From contig JBFLZW010000035.1 in the NCBI GenBank assembly GCA_040755755.1, positions 6,957-70,956 of the forward strand: a stretch of DNA of 64,000 bases. Direction: 5' to 3'. The position numbers and the translations under genes were made by a program. How positions within the stretch are numbered: the stretch's first letter is position 1; each line of letters begins with the position of its first letter. This stretch comes from a bacterium (GTDB taxonomy: Bacteria > SZUA-182 > DTGQ01). The notes below the pieces were generated by a model. It was given only the letters and a program-made list of their open reading frames with translations, was not told where the DNA came from and ran no database searches. This document shows positions 11,118 through 20,777 of the stretch, piece after piece.

Positions 11118-12479
11118 TTAGAAGTATGTTTCTACGAGCTTTTTAGAGTATCTCAATACTCTTTCGGTGCCTTCGAGGCACATAATTCCTCCTGCATAGT
11201 AAGTACCATTTTTCCCCTGGGAAGCCTCTATTCTGTCGTAGAAGCCATCATGCAGGGTCTGGGTCTTGACATGAGGGAAGAAGCTCCACTGTTTTTGTAT
11301 GATTATGCTTTCAACCTGTCCGCCTAATTGCTTCACGTCTTCTTTAACGAAGCTTATGAGCTCGTCAGAAGGAGTTCCCCAGGGAGCTATTTGGTACGAT
11401 TTCCAGACTCCTGGAGAATCCTCTCGATTGAGAAGGCCTAAAACATGTCCATTCCTTTCCGGCACATTATTGGCCATGAGTACCACCAGGCTTCCATTCC
11501 TATAGTTTATGCCATGAGCGTGAAAAAAATGGACATCATAGTTATAACTTTGCACCTGGGAAAAAAGTTCCTGTTCCTCTTCGGTAGCATCGAGGAATTT
11601 TAAAGATTCTTTAAGGTCACAGGTAATAATGATGCGGTCGAAGGTCTCTGTAACTCCATTGGCGGTTACTTCGATCGACACTGAATTGCTGTCACTCTGC
11701 CGCTTCACTTTTTCTACGGTGTGGTTGAGACGAACATCATCCAGGTCTTCCGCAATCTTCTCCCACAACCTTTGATAACCGTCCGGGACCCTGTGGAGCG
11801 TAATGAAAACAGAGTCGAGATCCCTCATAGCAGGCATCAGGGCTTTGAGAACGTACAGAGCAGGCACTTCGTTATAATAACCAAATCCGCCGTTTGTCCA
11901 CCATGTTTTAAAGCCATAGGCAATCGGCTCGATCTGATACTTCTGGGAAAATTTATCAAAGGTCATGAAAAGTTCCGGATCTGCCCCTGCGAAACCTGTC
12001 TTATTGAGGCTTCTGAATTTTATTTGAATCTTCTGGAAATTGGCCAATGCTGCGTTGGTTTCAGATGAACCATACTTTGCAATAACATATTCCTGTGCAC
12101 TTTTATAATTCGTGTTATTGGCGTCGCGAAAAATAAAATCAGCTTCATCCAGTTGCAAATCGATATCATATTTGAAGGCCAATCCGTAAATATTACGATA
12201 GTATTCTTCGATCCACATGGCCCCGAGTTCATGGGTATGACCATCGTACGTAAAGGAATGAACCTTGCCTCCAACCTGGGGCTCCTTTTCATAAACGGTG
12301 ACATTTTCGTAACCTGTATCTTTCAGATAATATGCCGCAGACAGCCCGGCAACTCCGGCTCCTACGATCGCTATGCGCAGATCCTTTGGTTGTTTTGTTT
12401 CGGCTTCCGCTATGCCCCCAGTTACAGGCTGGATAGTAATAACTAAAAGTAATGTGATTAAGTATGCTATCTTCCTCAT
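11118..12479 (-). CDS. Exported FAD-dependent amine-oxidase-like protein
   Basis: This is a 453-residue protein. Residues 1-27 form a signal peptide (MRKIAYLITLLL... GIAEAE). The Rossmann FAD motif GAGVAGLSAAYYL then ends with an acidic residue in VTVYEKE at about residue 67. GGKVHSF and ELGAMWI match the conserved second motif of the flavin amine oxidase/protoporphyrinogen oxidase/phytoene desaturase superfamily. YYAGGIMCLEG near the C-terminus is the usual FAD-contacting end. The substrate is unknown. Export of such a flavoprotein, perhaps by Sec, is less common than cytoplasmic forms. AGAAGG lies upstream of the ATG. Confidence 0.8.
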   Translation of the reverse strand: MRKIAYLITLLLVITIQPVTGGIAEAETKQPKDLRIAIVGAGVAGLSAAYYLKDTGYENVTVYEKEPQVGGKVHSFTYDGHTHELGAMWIEEYYRNIYGLAFKYDIDLQLDEADFIFRDANNTNYKSAQEYVIAKYGSSETNAALANFQKIQIKFRSLNKTGFAGADPELFMTFDKFSQKYQIEPIAYGFKTWWTNGGFGYYNEVPALYVLKALMPAMRDLDSVFITLHRVPDGYQRLWEKIAEDLDDVRLNHTVEKVKRQSDSNSVSIEVTANGVTETFDRIIITCDLKESLKFLDATEEEQELFSQVQSYNYDVHFFHAHGINYRNGSLVVLMANNVPERNGHVLGLLNREDSPGVWKSYQIAPWGTPSDELISFVKEDVKQLGGQVESIIIQKQWSFFPHVKTQTLHDGFYDRIEASQGKNGTYYAGGIMCLEGTERVLRYSKKLVETYF

Positions 12480-13046
12480 ATTAATGTGCCTTCTACTGTT
12501 ATTATCTATAGATTAAAATAATATAATATATATCATATTTAGCTTATATTATATTCTATTCAGTTTGACATACATGTCAATCGGTGCAGTTGCCTCCATG
12601 CAACTACCATGATCAAGCAGCTCCGGCATTTTCAACAGACTGAAATGAAAAACCCGGCCAATGCAAGCTGCCCATTTTCACTATTCCACCCCCCTGTTTA
12701 AATTAATAGACAGTGCTAGCCATTGATTTTTTTGCTGATCATTCAAAAAACATACCTCCTTCCGGGCAAAGTGTGGTAGTTTTATCACAAAAATAGCAGC
12801 CATCTTTTTAACCATAACCTAACATAATGATTTATCGAAAGAAAATTACTCCAGCCATACTGGCACGCAAAATGCATTCCTATCAGTGGATAGAGTATTC
12901 AGCAAGCTCCTGAACTAAACCGAGAACCCAGTAACAGAACCAGGATTCTTTGACCGAGTACGAGAACAGGTTAAAAGATAGCGAGTTGGGAAGATTGGAA
13001 GATCACAATTTCAAGCCAACTCGGGCGAAAGAGGCAGGGCACGAGA
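12480..13046. other. Divergent intergenic region before lpxC
   Basis: The left part (12490-12560) is very A+T-rich and probably holds the leftward promoter of the amine-oxidase-like gene. An inverted repeat AGTTGC/GCAACT lies near 12586-12603. The right part holds the sigma-54-type promoter at 12861-12876 and about 160 nt of likely 5' untranslated leader for lpxC. No gene was seen. Confidence 0.5.
12861..12876 (+). promoter_or_regulatory. Sigma-54 (-24/-12) promoter upstream of lpxC
   Basis: TGGCACGCAAAATGCA matches the sigma-54 consensus TGGCACG-N4-TTGCA/T at all but one position, with the required spacing between GG and GC. It points toward lpxC, whose ATG is 170 nt downstream. Two sigma-54 activator genes lie in this window. 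Confidence 0.65.
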
Positions 13047-14003
13047 ATGATTTCTTACCAGAGAACAATCAGAGAGAGAATCAGTTGTACCGGCATCGGC
13101 CTTCATTCCGGAAAAAAATCAAAAATGACGCTCGTTCCGGCTGAGCCTGACAGCGGAATTCGATTTCAGCGTACCGATGTGCCGGGAAAGGGTTGTTTGA
13201 TCGAGGCATCATACCGGAATCTGGCAACCGTGAACTATGCAACTACATTATCAAAAGACGGGCAGAGCGTTCAGACAGTTGAGCACCTGCTGGCTGCTGT
13301 GGCTGGCGTGGGTATCGACAATCTGCTCATCGAAATCGATTCAGAAGAAGTGCCGATCATGGACGGTAGTTCGGCACCATTTGTCTTCCTGCTGCAGGAA
13401 GCGGGAATTTTAGAGCAGCCGGCGCCTAAAAAATATCTCAAGATCAAAAAAGCCATTCAGGTAGGTGCGGACGATAAATTTATCAGAATTCTCCCCGCGA
13501 AAGAGCTGGAAGTTACCTACACCATCAATTTTAATCATCCGCTCATTAATACCCAGCAGGCACATTACGTCATTACCGAATCCTCCTTTATCAAGAAAAT
13601 ATCCCGCGCCCGTACATTCGGCTTTCTCCACGAAGCCAAACAGCTCCGGGAAGCGGGATTGATCAAGGGAGGATCTCTGGACAATGCGATTGTGGTCGGT
13701 GATTATCACATTCTGAATGGAAGCTTGCGGTTTGAGGATGAGTTTGTCTGCCATAAGATCATCGATTTCATTGGCGACCTCTATCTGCTTGGACGCCCGA
13801 TAATCGGCCATGTCATTGCTTATAAGGCGGGGCACGGGCTTCATTCCCTGCTGGTTAAGGAAATCGCCCAATATATCCATACATGGGAGTTTATTCCTGA
13901 GCTTGAAGAGACAACCAGCCTTCCTGAAACGATTATATCTCCTCAGGAGATCGTTTACTCCTGCTCCACCAAGCCAAGCCTGGCAGCTACAACAGCCTCC
14001 TGA
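13047..14003 (+). CDS. lpxC: UDP-3-O-acyl-N-acetylglucosamine deacetylase
   Basis: LpxC catalyses the committed, zinc-dependent deacetylation step of lipid A synthesis in the cytoplasm. The 318-residue protein starts with the family pattern RTIRERISCTGIGLHSG. Zinc and catalytic residues are visible: TVEHLLAA (His80), FVCHKIIDFIGDLYLLG (His and Asp ligands near 237-241) and AYKAGHGLH (general His near 265). IMDGSSAPFV is also typical. The length is normal for the family. It is not in a cell-division or lpx cluster but stands alone behind a sigma-54-type promoter, which is unusual for an essential enzyme. GAGGCAGGG about 10 nt upstream is the likely ribosome site. Confidence 0.96.
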   Translation: MISYQRTIRERISCTGIGLHSGKKSKMTLVPAEPDSGIRFQRTDVPGKGCLIEASYRNLATVNYATTLSKDGQSVQTVEHLLAAVAGVGIDNLLIEIDSEEVPIMDGSSAPFVFLLQEAGILEQPAPKKYLKIKKAIQVGADDKFIRILPAKELEVTYTINFNHPLINTQQAHYVITESSFIKKISRARTFGFLHEAKQLREAGLIKGGSLDNAIVVGDYHILNGSLRFEDEFVCHKIIDFIGDLYLLGRPIIGHVIAYKAGHGLHSLLVKEIAQYIHTWEFIPELEETTSLPETIISPQEIVYSCSTKPSLAATTAS

Positions 14004-14066
14004 GGTCAAAAGGGAACCGCACGAGGCTGTATCATCCGGCCAAGGGAAATCTCAAAATTGAGACAG

Positions 14067-14939
14067 TCAGGAGGAAGCGAAGTACAGCAGCAGGGCTTCC
14101 CGGATAATTTTGGCTGCCACAATACTGCTCACCTGATGAGGGGTCTGATACGGCAGAAGCTCTACCACATCCATACCAACCACCCGTGCGGCACGAAAAA
14201 TGGATAAGACCTGCATCAATTGATGAAAACTGAGCCCGCCGGGCTCAGGTGTACCGGTTCCCGGCAGGGCCGAAGGGTCCAGGACGTCTAAATCAAGACT
14301 GATGTAGACAGGCTGCGCCTGAATTTTTCGCTCTATGATCTCAAGGTCGGCCTGAGAAGTTTTATGGTGAGTTTTATATTCACCGCCAATCCGGCGGGCA
14401 ATCAGAAACTCCTCCTGGCATCCTGACCGGATGCCCACCTGAATCAAACGGGAGTCTCCGATCATCTCCAGAACTCTGCGCATAACCGTGCTGTGCGACA
14501 GCCGCTCTCCCAGATATTCATCCCGCAAGTCTGCATGAGCATCGAGGTGAATCACCAAAAGGTCAGGATAATGCTTCCGAAAGGCCGTAATGACAGGCAG
14601 ACTGATCAGATGCTCTCCTCCCAGGGTGATGGGAACTTTATGGTCGTTGAGCACCTGATCGATGGCCTGATTGATGAGGTCAAGGGCCCGCTGGGTATTC
14701 CCGAACGGCAATTCCAGATCGCCGAGGTCACAGAAGGCGACTTGCGACAGGTTCCTGTTTAAATCCGGGCTGTAACTTTCCACGGCCCAGGATGCTTCGC
14801 GGATAGCATTGGGTGCGAATCGTGATCCGGGCTGATAGGTTGAAGTGCCATCAAAAGGGCAGCCGAGAAGCACCAGAGAAGCATCGGCATATTCTGCGTT
14901 GGCATCGAGAAAGTGCAGGCGGTTAAAGCGAGCTTCCAT
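14067..14939 (-). CDS. speB: Agmatinase
   Basis: Agmatinase hydrolyses agmatine to putrescine and urea using two Mn ions. The 290-residue protein has all ureohydrolase motifs: GGEHLISLP, HLDAHADLRDEY and SLDLDVLDPSALPGTGTPEPGGL, containing the metal-binding His and Asp residues. It is the last gene of the leftward polyamine operon and overlaps the end of speE by 17 nt, so translation is coupled. Together with pdaD, speE and speD it gives a full route from arginine to spermidine. Confidence 0.95.
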   Translation of the reverse strand: MEARFNRLHFLDANAEYADASLVLLGCPFDGTSTYQPGSRFAPNAIREASWAVESYSPDLNRNLSQVAFCDLGDLELPFGNTQRALDLINQAIDQVLNDHKVPITLGGEHLISLPVITAFRKHYPDLLVIHLDAHADLRDEYLGERLSHSTVMRRVLEMIGDSRLIQVGIRSGCQEEFLIARRIGGEYKTHHKTSQADLEIIERKIQAQPVYISLDLDVLDPSALPGTGTPEPGGLSFHQLMQVLSIFRAARVVGMDVVELLPYQTPHQVSSIVAAKIIREALLLYFASS

Positions 14940-15777
14940 TCGGCAGCATTTCCCTTATGAAATTCGGCAGGCTGAAGGATGCGCGGTGAATCTGCGGATT
15001 ATAATACCTGGGTCTGGGCTGGAGCTTCTCATACCGCTCTCCATCGGGGTGCTCGCTGTTATCGGTCCCCTTCGAACACCAGGCAAAGCTCCAGCAACCG
15101 GCCGGGTAGGTAGGGATAAAGGCCAGGTACATTCTGGAAACCGGGAAGACATGCCTGAGTTTCTGATGCATGGGGCGGATTATCTTCTCATGCAGGAACG
15201 GTGATTCCGACTGGGCTGCCATAATACCGTCCTCCCGGAGTGCATGAGAAATATCCCGATAGAAAGACTCGGTAAAGAGACCCTCTCCCGGACCGATAGG
15301 GTCGGTCGAGTCAATGATAATCACGTCATACTCGGGCCGGGAATCTTTAACGAATTGTATCCCATCGGCTACATGAATGGTAACCTTCGGGGAACTTAAT
15401 AATCCCTGGCTGAGGCCAGGGAAATACTCCTTACATTTTTCAATAACCATTTCGTCGATTTCAACCAGGTCAATGTGCTCAACACCGGGGTGCTTCAGGG
15501 CTTCGCGGACAGTTCCCCCATCGCCCCCTCCGATAATCAGAATCTTCCGGGGGTCGGGATGAGAAAGCAGGGGAACATGAGCGATCATCTCATGGTAGAC
15601 AAATTCATCCCGCTCGGTTACCATGACCAGACCATCCAGCAGGAGGATTTTCCCGTAGTGCGGTGTCTGAAGAATCGCGATGTCCTGATATCTGGTTCTT
15701 CCCTGAAACAGGCAGTCGGTAACCTTAATTGTAATTCCGGTATTCTCGGTATGTTTTTCCGTATACCAAAGTTCCAT
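14923..15777 (-). CDS. speE: Spermidine synthase
   Basis: It transfers the aminopropyl group of decarboxylated S-adenosylmethionine to putrescine. The ATG at 15777 (GAGGAG about 9 nt upstream) gives the family start MELWYTEKHT and 284 residues; a TTG two codons earlier is closer to the ribosome site and less likely. ILIIGGGDGGTVREAL binds the cofactor, LVEIDEMVI follows, and DVIIIDSTDPIGPGEGLFT holds the substrate-site Asp and gate-keeping residues. It lies 13 nt after the arginine decarboxylase gene in the same operon. Confidence 0.95.
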   Translation of the reverse strand: MELWYTEKHTENTGITIKVTDCLFQGRTRYQDIAILQTPHYGKILLLDGLVMVTERDEFVYHEMIAHVPLLSHPDPRKILIIGGGDGGTVREALKHPGVEHIDLVEIDEMVIEKCKEYFPGLSQGLLSSPKVTIHVADGIQFVKDSRPEYDVIIIDSTDPIGPGEGLFTESFYRDISHALREDGIMAAQSESPFLHEKIIRPMHQKLRHVFPVSRMYLAFIPTYPAGCWSFAWCSKGTDNSEHPDGERYEKLQPRPRYYNPQIHRASFSLPNFIREMLPNGSSL

Positions 15778-15790
15778 AGTCAACAGCTCC

Positions 15791-16258
15791 TCAATCCCAT
15801 AAGACTACTGCGGCAAACGCAGCCCCGATCTTTTTAACCTGATATTCAATGGAAATACTCTGGATTTCTCTGATGTCCTGCCGCCGAAGCTTCATTCCCT
15901 GCTCAGCCATATGCCGGACAATGATTTCAATATCATGCTTCCTCCCTTGAGCGGAGTACTCCATGATCAGGCCGGGATAATCCGGGTCGGCAGGGAAAGC
16001 GGCAGCTACAGCAGCGGAGATAAACTCATCCTGCATATCGCTGCTGATCGAGGCATAGGCCACGGGGACGAGTGAGCCAGCCGGAATGGAACAGGGGGGA
16101 ATCTTCACGCACCTTGGAGGAACGATGCTGCTCATTTTCACCAGGTTCAGATTCCCGATACCGGCGTCCAGGAGAGCACCGTCAAAGGCATTCAGGGGAG
16201 TATATCCTTCAGATGCTCCGGCAACGAAAAAATATTTGGTCGGTGTTTTAATGATCAT
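15791..16258 (-). CDS. pdaD: Pyruvoyl-dependent arginine decarboxylase
   Basis: This enzyme converts arginine to agmatine with a pyruvoyl group instead of pyridoxal phosphate. The 155-residue proenzyme has [18 protein letters not shown], in which cleavage before the second Ser of MSS would create the beta chain and the pyruvoyl-blocked alpha chain. [18 protein letters not shown] and the C-terminal [10 protein letters not shown] are also typical. This small family is common in archaea, Chlamydia and some deltaproteobacteria. It sits between speD and speE, so the operon uses two different self-processing pyruvoyl enzymes. Confidence 0.93.
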   Translation of the reverse strand: MIIKTPTKYFFVAGASEGYTPLNAFDGALLDAGIGNLNLVKMSSIVPPRCVKIPPCSIPAGSLVPVAYASISSDMQDEFISAAVAAAFPADPDYPGLIMEYSAQGRKHDIEIIVRHMAEQGMKLRRQDIREIQSISIEYQVKKIGAAFAAVVLWD

Positions 16259-16266
16259 CCTACTCT

Positions 16267-16686
16267 CTAACCTTGCTTATTGCCAGATGAATTAAGGGTT
16301 TCTACCAATGGCTTGTAAGGGAGATGCTGATTGGGTAAATCGAGCTGTCCTCTTTTCATTTCCATTGTAGTAGCATAGGAAGCTTTGAGCTTCGTTTTCA
16401 AAAATTCAAAGGCTTTCCATGGATCTACCGTATCGCCGCAGGTGAATATATCAACCGCTGCATAGCCATACTCCGGCCAGGTATGAATGGCCAGATGCGA
16501 CTCGGCAATAACGACTACTCCGCTGATTCCATGCGGATTAAATAAATGAAACACACTTTTCACGATGGTGGCGTTGCAAGCCTCGGCAGCGCTTTCCATG
16601 TATTTCTGAATAAGGTTACAGCTATTCAATATGCTATGATCACAGTCATAGTATTCAGCAAGTATTTGGCGGCCTAGCGCTATCAT
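16267..16686 (-). CDS. speD: S-adenosylmethionine decarboxylase proenzyme
   Basis: It makes the aminopropyl donor for spermidine synthase. The 139-residue protein is the short prokaryotic class: [29 protein letters not shown] contains the Ser (in ESH) that becomes the pyruvoyl group, the catalytic His in IHTWPE and the conserved Cys in FTCGD. GGAGGG precedes the ATG. It is the first gene of the leftward polyamine operon and has a good sigma-70-type promoter at 16759-16787. Confidence 0.95.
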   Translation of the reverse strand: MIALGRQILAEYYDCDHSILNSCNLIQKYMESAAEACNATIVKSVFHLFNPHGISGVVVIAESHLAIHTWPEYGYAAVDIFTCGDTVDPWKAFEFLKTKLKASYATTMEMKRGQLDLPNQHLPYKPLVETLNSSGNKQG

Positions 16687-16758
16687 AAGCTACCCTCCTT
16701 CTTTGCCCATTATACCTCCCTTGCTCATTAATAAGCAGTCCACAAAAAGAAGAGGACT

Positions 16759-16787
16759 ATTCTACCCTATTTAATGCGGAATGTAAA
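16759..16787 (-). promoter_or_regulatory. Sigma-70-type promoter of the polyamine operon
   Basis: On the minus strand, TTTACA (16782-16787) and TAGAAT (16759-16764) are separated by exactly 17 nt. Transcription would start near 16752, about 65 nt before the speD ATG. Confidence 0.65.
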
Positions 16788-16943
16788 GAATTATTTTTCC
16801 AAAAAAACATTTGCTATGTGCATGATTTTATGGTAATTTTAACTGAACAGGCAGAAGTTGAAAGAGAATAGGGAAGGTCCGAAATCATCATAAGGTGAAA
16901 TTACACCGCAGAAAGCTGCCAGCATGCAGTCTGGAAAATCATA

Positions 16944-16972
16944 TTGACAATCGGTTTGATTTATGAGATTCT
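16944..16972 (+). promoter_or_regulatory. Possible promoter of the NFU gene
   Basis: A perfect TTGACA (16944-16949) is followed after 17 nt by GATTCT, a poor -10 box. It lies about 80 nt before the NFU ATG. The rest of 16687-17050 shows no gene. Confidence 0.3.
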
Positions 16973-17050
16973 GTCTGCTGATAAGTATCTCTAAGATATT
17001 TAAATTTAATCGATTTTTTATTACAATCTCAGTTTCAAGGAGAAGAGAAA

Positions 17051-17269
17051 ATGTTTGACGAGGTAAAAAAAGCCCTGGAAGAAATTCGCCCCATATTGCA
17101 GGCCGATGGAGGGGATGTGGAACTGATAGGGGTTTCCGATGGTGTGGTCAGGCTGAAGCTGATCGGGGCCTGCTCCGGATGCGCCATGGCTAAAATGACC
17201 CTGAAGATGGGTATCGAGAGAAAATTGAGAGAAAAGGTGCCTCAGATCAAGGGAGTGGAAGAGGTATAG
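17051..17269 (+). CDS. NifU C-terminal (NFU) iron-sulfur scaffold protein
   Basis: This 72-residue protein is a stand-alone NFU domain. It starts MFDEVKKALEEIRPILQADGGDVEL and has GACSGCAMAKMTLK, whose CxxC pair bridges a 4Fe-4S cluster between two subunits for delivery to apo-proteins. CAAGGAG lies 8 nt before the ATG. It is monocistronic or leads the RNase G gene, from which it is separated by 209 nt with a separate promoter. Confidence 0.93.
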   Translation: MFDEVKKALEEIRPILQADGGDVELIGVSDGVVRLKLIGACSGCAMAKMTLKMGIERKLREKVPQIKGVEEV

Positions 17270-17378
17270 GTGTGGCAGGGAAGGGAATGATCCGGTGGTA
17301 TCAGTTCTGAGGCGGCCGGTTGGAAATTGAACCGTCAAGGCCGTACCGATTAAAATTATCATTGCCGCGATAAAATAA

Positions 17379-17407
17379 TTGACAAGTACGCCTTTTTTTC
17401 ATAGAGT
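17379..17407 (+). promoter_or_regulatory. Sigma-70-type promoter of the rng-rplU-rpmA-obg run
   Basis: A perfect TTGACA (17379-17384), a 17-nt spacer and TAGAGT (17402-17407) precede the RNase G start by about 70 nt. The rest of 17270-17478 shows no gene. Confidence 0.55.
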
Positions 17408-17478
17408 AATATACTTCGCTCTGCTTTGTTGTCTGCGGATCACGGAAACTATCAAAATTCTAATTCGGGTATACGAAT

Positions 17479-19002
17479 TTGAAAGAGATTATTATAAATG
17501 CTAATCCTTACGAAAAACGAGTCGCTTTACTGGAGAACCGCCTCTTAACGGAAATTTATATTGAACGACGAAGAAGCAAAAGGATAAATGGTAATATCTA
17601 TAAGGGAAGAGTAGCCCGGGTTCTACCCGGAATGCAGGCGGCTTTCGTTGATATTGGCATTGGACGGGATGCTTTTTTATATGTAGTGGATGTTACCGAT
17701 CCATCACTGGACTATGATAAGGTCATGCTGCCTGACGATGTCGATGCCCTTGACACTGCCGAAGATATCATCGAAGAAAAAAGCCCTTCTCACTACAACG
17801 GCGCAGCCATTGAAGATTTGCTGAAAGAGGGGCAGGAGGTGCTGGTCCAGGTTTCCAAGGAGCCTCTGGGAACAAAGGGAGCACGGGTTACAACCAATAT
17901 TACCCTTCCCGGCCGGTATCTGGTGTTTATGCCGACCGTGGACCATATCGGGATTTCCCGGAGGATTGAGGATAAAACCGAGCGGTCCAGGCTGCGGGAT
18001 TTAATTACCCGGCTGAAAAAGCCCAATGTCGGCTATATTGTCCGGACCGTAGGTGAAGGAAAAGATGAAAAGCACTTCCGGGCTGACATGGATTATTTAT
18101 CGAAGCTCTGGGAAAATATCCTTATTAAAAGCAATAGCTGCTCCGCTCCCTGCCTGGTTCACCGGGAATTGGATATCCTGCTGAAGACCTTACGCGATAT
18201 TTTCAATAATGACGTTGACCAGTTGGTTATCGACTCCCGAGAAGAATATGACCGGTGCAACGAATTCCTCGAATCATTTCTTCCCAGTCTGACTGACCGG
18301 GTTAAATTCTATGCCAAGCCGAAGCCCATCTTTGATGAATACGATATCGACCGCCAGATCGAGGATGCCCTCTCGCCAAAAGTCTGGCTCAAATCCGGCG
18401 GGTACATCGTTATTGACGAGACCGAGGCATTGATTGCCATTGATGTCAATACCGGAAAGTTTGTCGGTGAAACGAGCCTTGAGGAAACCATCTTCAAGAT
18501 CAATATGGAGGCCATTCAGGAAATCGTCCGCCAGGTGCGGCTCAGAGATCTGGGGGGAATTATTGTTATCGATTTCATCGACATGGAAAGTGAGGAAAAC
18601 CGCTCCAGAGTCCTTCAGGCCCTGGAAGAGGAATTGAAGCGCGACCGCATGCGAACCAAGGTCCTTCAACTGACCGAACTGGGACTGGTTGAAATGACCC
18701 GCAAAAGAATCAAGCAGAGCCTGTCGAACATCCTCACTACCCCCTGCCCCTATTGCAAGGGAACCGGGCGGGTAAAATCGGTTCTCACCATCTGCCGGAC
18801 CATCCAGCGGGAAATCGACCGGCTGGCACCATCCTGTAAAGGAGATGAAATTCTCATTAAAGCCCATCCCAGCATCGCCGCTTTCTTCTATAAGCAGGAG
18901 GATGCCCTCCTGGAATATCTGGAAGGAAAATATAACAAACGGATTACCGTGCGGAGTGATCCGGAACTTCATTATGAACAGTATGACATCGTTGTCTTGT
19001 AA
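17479..19002 (+). CDS. rng: Ribonuclease G/E family protein
   Basis: This 507-residue endoribonuclease matures rRNA and mRNA. The TTG start is inferred from the family N-terminus (KEIIINANPYEKRVALLENRLL); no strong ribosome site is present. An S1 domain lies at about 35-125 (GNIYKGRVARVLPGMQAAFVDIG). The catalytic domain has IAIDVNTGKFVG and IVIDFIDM with the two Mg-binding Asp residues, and CPYCKGTG near 405-412 is the zinc-link. The length fits RNase G (no long C-terminal degradosome region as in RNase E). It leads the rplU-rpmA-obg cluster, an order common in Deltaproteobacteria. Confidence 0.94.
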   Translation: MKEIIINANPYEKRVALLENRLLTEIYIERRRSKRINGNIYKGRVARVLPGMQAAFVDIGIGRDAFLYVVDVTDPSLDYDKVMLPDDVDALDTAEDIIEEKSPSHYNGAAIEDLLKEGQEVLVQVSKEPLGTKGARVTTNITLPGRYLVFMPTVDHIGISRRIEDKTERSRLRDLITRLKKPNVGYIVRTVGEGKDEKHFRADMDYLSKLWENILIKSNSCSAPCLVHRELDILLKTLRDIFNNDVDQLVIDSREEYDRCNEFLESFLPSLTDRVKFYAKPKPIFDEYDIDRQIEDALSPKVWLKSGGYIVIDETEALIAIDVNTGKFVGETSLEETIFKINMEAIQEIVRQVRLRDLGGIIVIDFIDMESEENRSRVLQALEEELKRDRMRTKVLQLTELGLVEMTRKRIKQSLSNILTTPCPYCKGTGRVKSVLTICRTIQREIDRLAPSCKGDEILIKAHPSIAAFFYKQEDALLEYLEGKYNKRITVRSDPELHYEQYDIVVL

Positions 19003-19025
19003 CCTTCGAGGAGGTGTAAGCGTTA

Positions 19026-19343
19026 ATGTATGCAGTGATTGAGACAGGGGGGAAACAATATAAAATTTCCCCGGGCGATACTATCGCCGTTGAAAAACTT
19101 GACGGAGAAAATGGCACCCAGGTAGAGTTCGATCAGGTGCATCTGATTGCCGACAATGAGAAAATCTGGTGCGGGCAGGGAGTAAAAGGTGCCAGGGTGC
19201 GGGGGACGATCATGGGCGAGAAAAAAGGGAAAAAAGTGATCGCCTTCAAGTATAAAAGAAGGAAAAGTTCCCGGAAAAAAATCGGACACCGGCAGCATTA
19301 TACCAGCATCCGGGTGGATGAGATTCTGCCTGCGGCGGTTTAG
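19026..19343 (+). CDS. rplU: 50S ribosomal protein bL21
   Basis: The 105-residue protein is typical bL21: [18 protein letters not shown] at the N-terminus and [21 protein letters not shown] near the C-terminus, which contact 23S rRNA. GAGGAGGTG lies about 9 nt before the ATG. It is followed after 26 nt by rpmA, its usual partner. Confidence 0.97.
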   Translation: MYAVIETGGKQYKISPGDTIAVEKLDGENGTQVEFDQVHLIADNEKIWCGQGVKGARVRGTIMGEKKGKKVIAFKYKRRKSSRKKIGHRQHYTSIRVDEILPAAV

Positions 19344-19369
19344 CTGAACGGGAGAAAGGAGGTGCGATC

Positions 19370-20658
<1,289 letters not shown>

Positions 20659-20677
20659 TGCGACCAAAAACAATTTG

Positions 20678-20747
20678 AACCACGAAATACACGAAACACA
20701 CGAAAAATACAAAAAATACTTTCGTGTATTTCGTGTATTTCGTGGTT
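20678..20747. repeat. Palindromic AACCACGAAATACACGAAA repeat
   Basis: A 28-nt arm starting AACCACGAAATACACGAAAC (20678-20705) is mirrored by an inverted arm ending TTTCGTGTATTTCGTGGTT (to 20747), with an A-rich centre. It could form a long hairpin in the obg-proB spacer. This simple-sequence type of dispersed repeat occurs in many environmental bacterial genomes. Confidence 0.8.
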
Positions 20748-20777
20748 AATATTCTTTTCTCAGAGGTAAAAAAACCT

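Noticed and set aside
20678-20747. The repeated units were considered as a CRISPR array.
   Set aside because: Units are too short and directly adjacent, without unique spacers, and the block is palindromic; no cas gene is near.
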